Program-made: the position numbers and the translations under genes
Source of the DNA: UBA961 sp049426725
GTDB lineage: Bacteria > Bacteroidota > Ignavibacteria > Kapaibacteriales > UBA961
Length of the DNA: 64,000 nt
NCBI GenBank assembly: GCA_049426725.1
Contig: JBMSYN010000003.1
Coordinates: 92,257 to 156,256 of the forward strand
Direction: 5' to 3'
Shown here: in pieces, positions 60,646 to 64,000 of the stretch
How the letters are laid out: every line of letters starts with the position of its first letter
Numbering within the stretch: the stretch's first letter is position 1
The notes under the pieces: model-generated
The model's database searches: none
The model's input: only the letters and a program-made list of their open reading frames with translations
Told to the model about the DNA's origin: nothing

Positions 60646-63092
60646 GAATACTCATTATCATTCTCTTAAGTTGTTGTTCTCAGTACATGATTTCGAAGGA
60701 GAATATACTTCCGACACCAAAATCCGTGACTGTCACATTAGAGTTGAGGGATGTGACAACACTCCTTCCAATAGTAGGAGCAAAAGTATTTTTCTTTGAT
60801 GATCAGCAAACAATACGAACCAATAAATCCGGAATGGCTAGTAGGATGATATCCACAATAAAGGATATTGTTTCCGTTCGTGTTTCTGCTCAAGGATACG
60901 CTTCTGAAATACTTTCCATCCAAGTAAGCAATCCAATCATCACAACATATCTCAAACCAAAAGACATCATTCTCGATGATGTATTCGTGCAATCAGATGG
61001 ATCAAGAAATGGATTATTGGCGAGATCGCTTGAGAATGTTCAAGTTGCCGCAATATTCGAGGGAAAAAAGACTGAACTCATAAAGGTTGATGAAATCATG
61101 TCGAATAAATCAACAGCACAAGCAAGACAAGTCTTTGCTCGTGTTCCCGGTTTGAATATTTGGGAAAGTGATCAGTCAGGATTACAATTGAGTATTGGTG
61201 GTAGGGGCATGAACCCAAATCGTACTGCACATTTCAATACAAGAATTAATGGGTATGACATGGCAGCTGATGCTCTTGGTTATCCCGAGAATTATTATAC
61301 ACCACCATTGGAATTTGTAGATAGGATTGAAATCGTTCGCGGGGCTGCTTCAATGCAATATGGTCCACAATTTGGTGGAATGGTCAACTTCAAATTGAAA
61401 TCAGGTCATGATTCTATTCCCTTTCTTGTTGAAACTCGTTTGTTTGGAGGGAGTTATGGTTTCATGAATGCATTTGCATCCGTTCAAGGTTCTGCATTAG
61501 AATCCCTGACCTATTTTGCCGGAATATCTTTCAAGCGAGGAGATGGTTGGAGGGCAAATGCAGATTATAATGCTGTGACTGCTTATGCGCAAATTGGATA
61601 TAGACCGATGAGTGAATGTTCATTGACATTTGAATCAACATATCATACTTCACTTCAGCATTTGCCTGGTGGTCTGACAGACAGACAATTTCAAGAAGAT
61701 CCCGAATTGTCCTTTAGACGCTTTAATTGGTTTCAGGTACATTGGAATATTAATGCTTTACAGTTTTTATATGAATTTTCTCCAATGACCCGAGTTCAGT
61801 CGCGATTATTTAATGTAAATGCACTTCGCTCCTCCCAAGGAAATCTTCAACAAACATCTGTGATTGATGATATCATCCCACCCACGCTCATAAAGGGTGA
61901 TTTCATGAATTTCGGCAATGAAACAAGATTAATGCATACTTTTTTCCTTGATGAGAATCCATCGAATGTATTGATAGGATGGAGAGCTTATAATGGCGAT
62001 GCACTAAGCATGCAAGGAACGCCCATTGATAGATATAATCCAACATTTAACTATGCTGACAATGCTAATCCTGAGCTATTGAGAATCGAAAATCCAGGTG
62101 GAAATTATTCCCTTTTTGCAGAAACAGCTATAAGGCCTACTGAATATTGGACCATCCTTCCGGGGATTCGCTATGAGTTTGTGCGTACAGGAAGCATTGG
62201 AAGATTTACCGATAGAATAACAGACCTAGCAGGTAATTTGGTTGGCAAGACTGACAAACAGGAAGATAAAACGGTTTCTCGTTCCATCTTGCTCTATGGA
62301 ATTGGAACATCATTCAGAATAGATCAGGATATCGAAGTGTATGCAAACTATGCAAGGAATTTCAGAGCCATTACATTCAGTGATATCAGAGTCAATAATC
62401 CTAATCTCATCATTGATTCAAGTTTGGACGATGAAAAAGGATTTAATGCAGATATAGGCATGAAAGGATATGCATTTTCTGGTCTCGTCTATTATGATGT
62501 CAGCGCATTTTATCTATCATATGAAAATCGAATAGGTACGGTCTTGAGAAGTGATATGCCTCCATTCTTTTTACCTTATCGATATAGAACTAATATTGGA
62601 GCAACAAGATCGATAGGTATTGAATCAATTCTCGAAACAGATCTTTTTAAAGTATTGTCATTCAATACAAAGAATAGCTTGCGTATCTTTCTCAATACAT
62701 CATTTATAGAAGGAGCCTATGTTCAGTCTTCATTGCCAGGAATACAAGGAAATGAAGTTGAATATATTCCTGCTTTGACATTGAGAAGTGGAATTGAGTT
62801 CACTTGGAACGATATGAATTGTGGATTCAATATATCTCATGTGAGTAAACAATTTTCAGATGCAAGCAATGCCGTGAATTCCTCTAATCCCTCTGTTGGT
62901 ATAATTCCCGCCTATACGGTTGCAGACTTCTCATTTGGTTATAAACTGCATTCTTTCTTTACATTGGAAGCTCATGTTAACAATCTACTTGATGCTCGGT
63001 ATTTTACAAGGAGGGCAGAGTCTTATCCTGGACCAGGAATAATACCGGCAGAGCCAAGAATGGTGACAATCGGTTTGATATCTCGTTTCTAA
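60642..63092 (+). CDS. TonB-dependent outer-membrane receptor (FecA-like)
   Basis: About 816 residues from MRILIIILLSCCSQ (ATGA overlap with the HTTM gene; the in-frame ATG at 60612 is rejected). A signal sequence is followed by a carboxypeptidase-regulatory-like domain (about 25-110), then the plug (about 130-245) with VFARVPGLNIWESD, LSIGGRGMNPNRT, YPENYYTPP and VDRIEIVRGAASMQYGPQFGGMVNFKLKS. The 22-strand barrel ends in a terminal Phe (RMVTIGLISRF). The plug features resemble ferric dicitrate/siderophore receptors, and the neighbours support iron uptake. The substrate is not decided by sequence. It converges with zero bases between stops on the next gene. Confidence 0.9.
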   Translation: MRILIIILLSCCSQYMISKENILPTPKSVTVTLELRDVTTLLPIVGAKVFFFDDQQTIRTNKSGMASRMISTIKDIVSVRVSAQGYASEILSIQVSNPIITTYLKPKDIILDDVFVQSDGSRNGLLARSLENVQVAAIFEGKKTELIKVDEIMSNKSTAQARQVFARVPGLNIWESDQSGLQLSIGGRGMNPNRTAHFNTRINGYDMAADALGYPENYYTPPLEFVDRIEIVRGAASMQYGPQFGGMVNFKLKSGHDSIPFLVETRLFGGSYGFMNAFASVQGSALESLTYFAGISFKRGDGWRANADYNAVTAYAQIGYRPMSECSLTFESTYHTSLQHLPGGLTDRQFQEDPELSFRRFNWFQVHWNINALQFLYEFSPMTRVQSRLFNVNALRSSQGNLQQTSVIDDIIPPTLIKGDFMNFGNETRLMHTFFLDENPSNVLIGWRAYNGDALSMQGTPIDRYNPTFNYADNANPELLRIENPGGNYSLFAETAIRPTEYWTILPGIRYEFVRTGSIGRFTDRITDLAGNLVGKTDKQEDKTVSRSILLYGIGTSFRIDQDIEVYANYARNFRAITFSDIRVNNPNLIIDSSLDDEKGFNADIGMKGYAFSGLVYYDVSAFYLSYENRIGTVLRSDMPPFFLPYRYRTNIGATRSIGIESILETDLFKVLSFNTKNSLRIFLNTSFIEGAYVQSSLPGIQGNEVEYIPALTLRSGIEFTWNDMNCGFNISHVSKQFSDASNAVNSSNPSVGIIPAYTVADFSFGYKLHSFFTLEAHVNNLLDARYFTRRAESYPGPGIIPAEPRMVTIGLISRF

Positions 63093-64000
63093 TCAATGAA
63101 TGAATTCCAGTCGTAATGCTTCCTCATACCGAATTCCCCAAGACCAATTCATATCATACAATTTCAAATCTCCTCCCTTTCTAATGATTGCTATATTCTT
63201 TTTTGATTTCATATTATGTAGTCTTCTATAATCTTCTATCATTTTAATGATAAAAGCAACTCTTCCTTTTTGATTGTTCTCTTGTGATTCGTCTACAACT
63301 ATGATGATCTCATCGTCCGGTTTCAAATGATCTTGCAAGTCTTTATTCAACATTTGTACCATGATCGAATCTGATAAAGCTTTAGGATAAAGAAAAGCAT
63401 GTCCTTGCATCTTATTGGCATTGGTCATTGTAACAACAAATTCTTTTCGAATATTATGCTGAATATTATCTTCGGTTTTATAGTTCACATTCCATGAATA
63501 TAATCCGGAACCGGCAGCACCCAGTAACAATGAACTACCATCAAAGTATTGAGTAGTTCGATTAAAAGGACCCAAGTTCATGGAAAATTCTCTTGGCCCT
63601 TCAATTTGTATCTCCCAATTATTCACGCGACTTGCTGCATCAAATGTACATTGCATGATATTTTCTGATGGTGTTACACTCTCAAGTTCAATTTCCGCAT
63701 TAAGCATATCTCCACTAGACATATTCCACTTGATAATTTCTTGATGAATAGTATGACCTTCACAAGTGTCAATACGTAATCTCTGCATTGAAATACTCAT
63801 TGTTGTATGCAATAATCCGAGCAGTTTTCTTTGAATCTCTGATTGTTCAGATGAGCATACATAAAGAGAGAGAGTATCTCCTTTTTTTTTGAGATGATGA
63901 CCTATATATTGAAAGAGTCTTTTCTGTGGACAAATGCGTTGGTCTTTACTCTCTTTTCCTTGTTGAATTGGATCAATGGCTGAACATAAGATATTGTGTG
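63093..64000 (-). CDS. Partial gene, C-terminal part, weakly OmpA-like; runs off the window
   Basis: The minus-strand frame stays open from the stop at 63093 through the window end (64000), giving at least 302 residues; the apparent start at 63812 is internal. The upstream part reads KRLFQYIGHHLKKKGDTLSLYVCSSE, then LRIDTCEGHTIHQE, recalling OmpA-family peptidoglycan-binding domains, but the usual NRRVEI end is absent. The middle has WNVNYKTEDNIQHNIRKEFVV, and the end repeats an alpha-beta pattern (DEIIIVVDESQENNQKGRVAFIIKMIEDYRRLHN). The identity is tentative. It converges with the TonB receptor. Confidence 0.5.
   Translation of the reverse strand, partial: HNILCSAIDPIQQGKESKDQRICPQKRLFQYIGHHLKKKGDTLSLYVCSSEQSEIQRKLLGLLHTTMSISMQRLRIDTCEGHTIHQEIIKWNMSSGDMLNAEIELESVTPSENIMQCTFDAASRVNNWEIQIEGPREFSMNLGPFNRTTQYFDGSSLLLGAAGSGLYSWNVNYKTEDNIQHNIRKEFVVTMTNANKMQGHAFLYPKALSDSIMVQMLNKDLQDHLKPDDEIIIVVDESQENNQKGRVAFIIKMIEDYRRLHNMKSKKNIAIIRKGGDLKLYDMNWSWGIRYEEALRLEFIH

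Overview
The window is AT-rich, gene-dense chromosomal DNA from a member of the Bacteroidota/Chlorobiota group. The content fits the Kapaibacteria (Kapabacteria) or Ignavibacteria side of that group best, but this placement is inferred from gene content and not from a tree. The supporting evidence is a secreted protein with a type IX secretion (T9SS) sorting domain, an Alternative Complex III operon coupled to a caa3/aa3-type oxidase, Bacteroidota-style promoter boxes (TTTG / TAnnTTTG), sparse Shine-Dalgarno sites, and DUF4856/imelysin/TonB iron genes. I see no prophage, IS element, CRISPR array or rRNA. Nearly all of it is ordinary chromosome.

Layout. 0-9.5 kb (minus strand): a two-domain oxidoreductase, a giant LamG/T9SS surface protein, then hprK, hpf and arginase. 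9.7-13.5 kb: tRNA-Leu(UAA) and an E1-E2 fused 2-oxoglutarate dehydrogenase. 13.5-16.9 kb (minus): an LptD-like outer-membrane protein and a DUF4292-like protein. 17-20 kb: the overlapping set queD-folE-rnhB-pyrC. 20.2-34.1 kb: one long respiratory array (cytochrome c, coxB, coxA, ctaB, coxC, coxD, sco, a small CPNC protein, actABCDEF) closed by a strong terminator. 34.2-38.3 kb: a lipoprotein, a small unknown protein and a RecQ-type helicase. 38.3-50 kb: a glycosyltransferase, a CAP/Fn3 secreted protein, trmD with two small genes, an M14 carboxypeptidase, a CPBP protease, a TPR protein and methylmalonyl-CoA mutase. 50-53 kb: GAPDH, a methyltransferase, a DUF2279 protein. 53.1-53.5 kb: tmRNA. 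53.5-57 kb: an unknown protein, a minus-strand trio (serine hydrolase, five-repeat protein, DUF302) and an outer-membrane barrel. 57.1-63.1 kb: an iron-uptake operon (DUF4856, imelysin, HTTM, TonB receptor) with an operator-like inverted repeat in front. 63.1-64 kb: the 3' part of a gene that runs off the window.

How the genes fit together. The respiratory array encodes a quinol:cytochrome c oxidoreductase (Act), a mobile or lipid-anchored cytochrome c and a copper oxidase with its heme and copper assembly factors, which is enough for aerobic electron transfer from quinol to oxygen. The fused OGDH and the B12 mutase belong to the TCA cycle and propionyl-CoA metabolism, and GAPDH to glycolysis. 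The strongest candidates for follow-up are the putative metalloregulator site before the iron operon and the HTTM protein inside that operon, histidine-rich segments recurring in CoxA, ActB and ActC, the fivefold 19-residue repeat protein, and terminators placed directly against downstream genes. I found no clearly new defence or mobile system.
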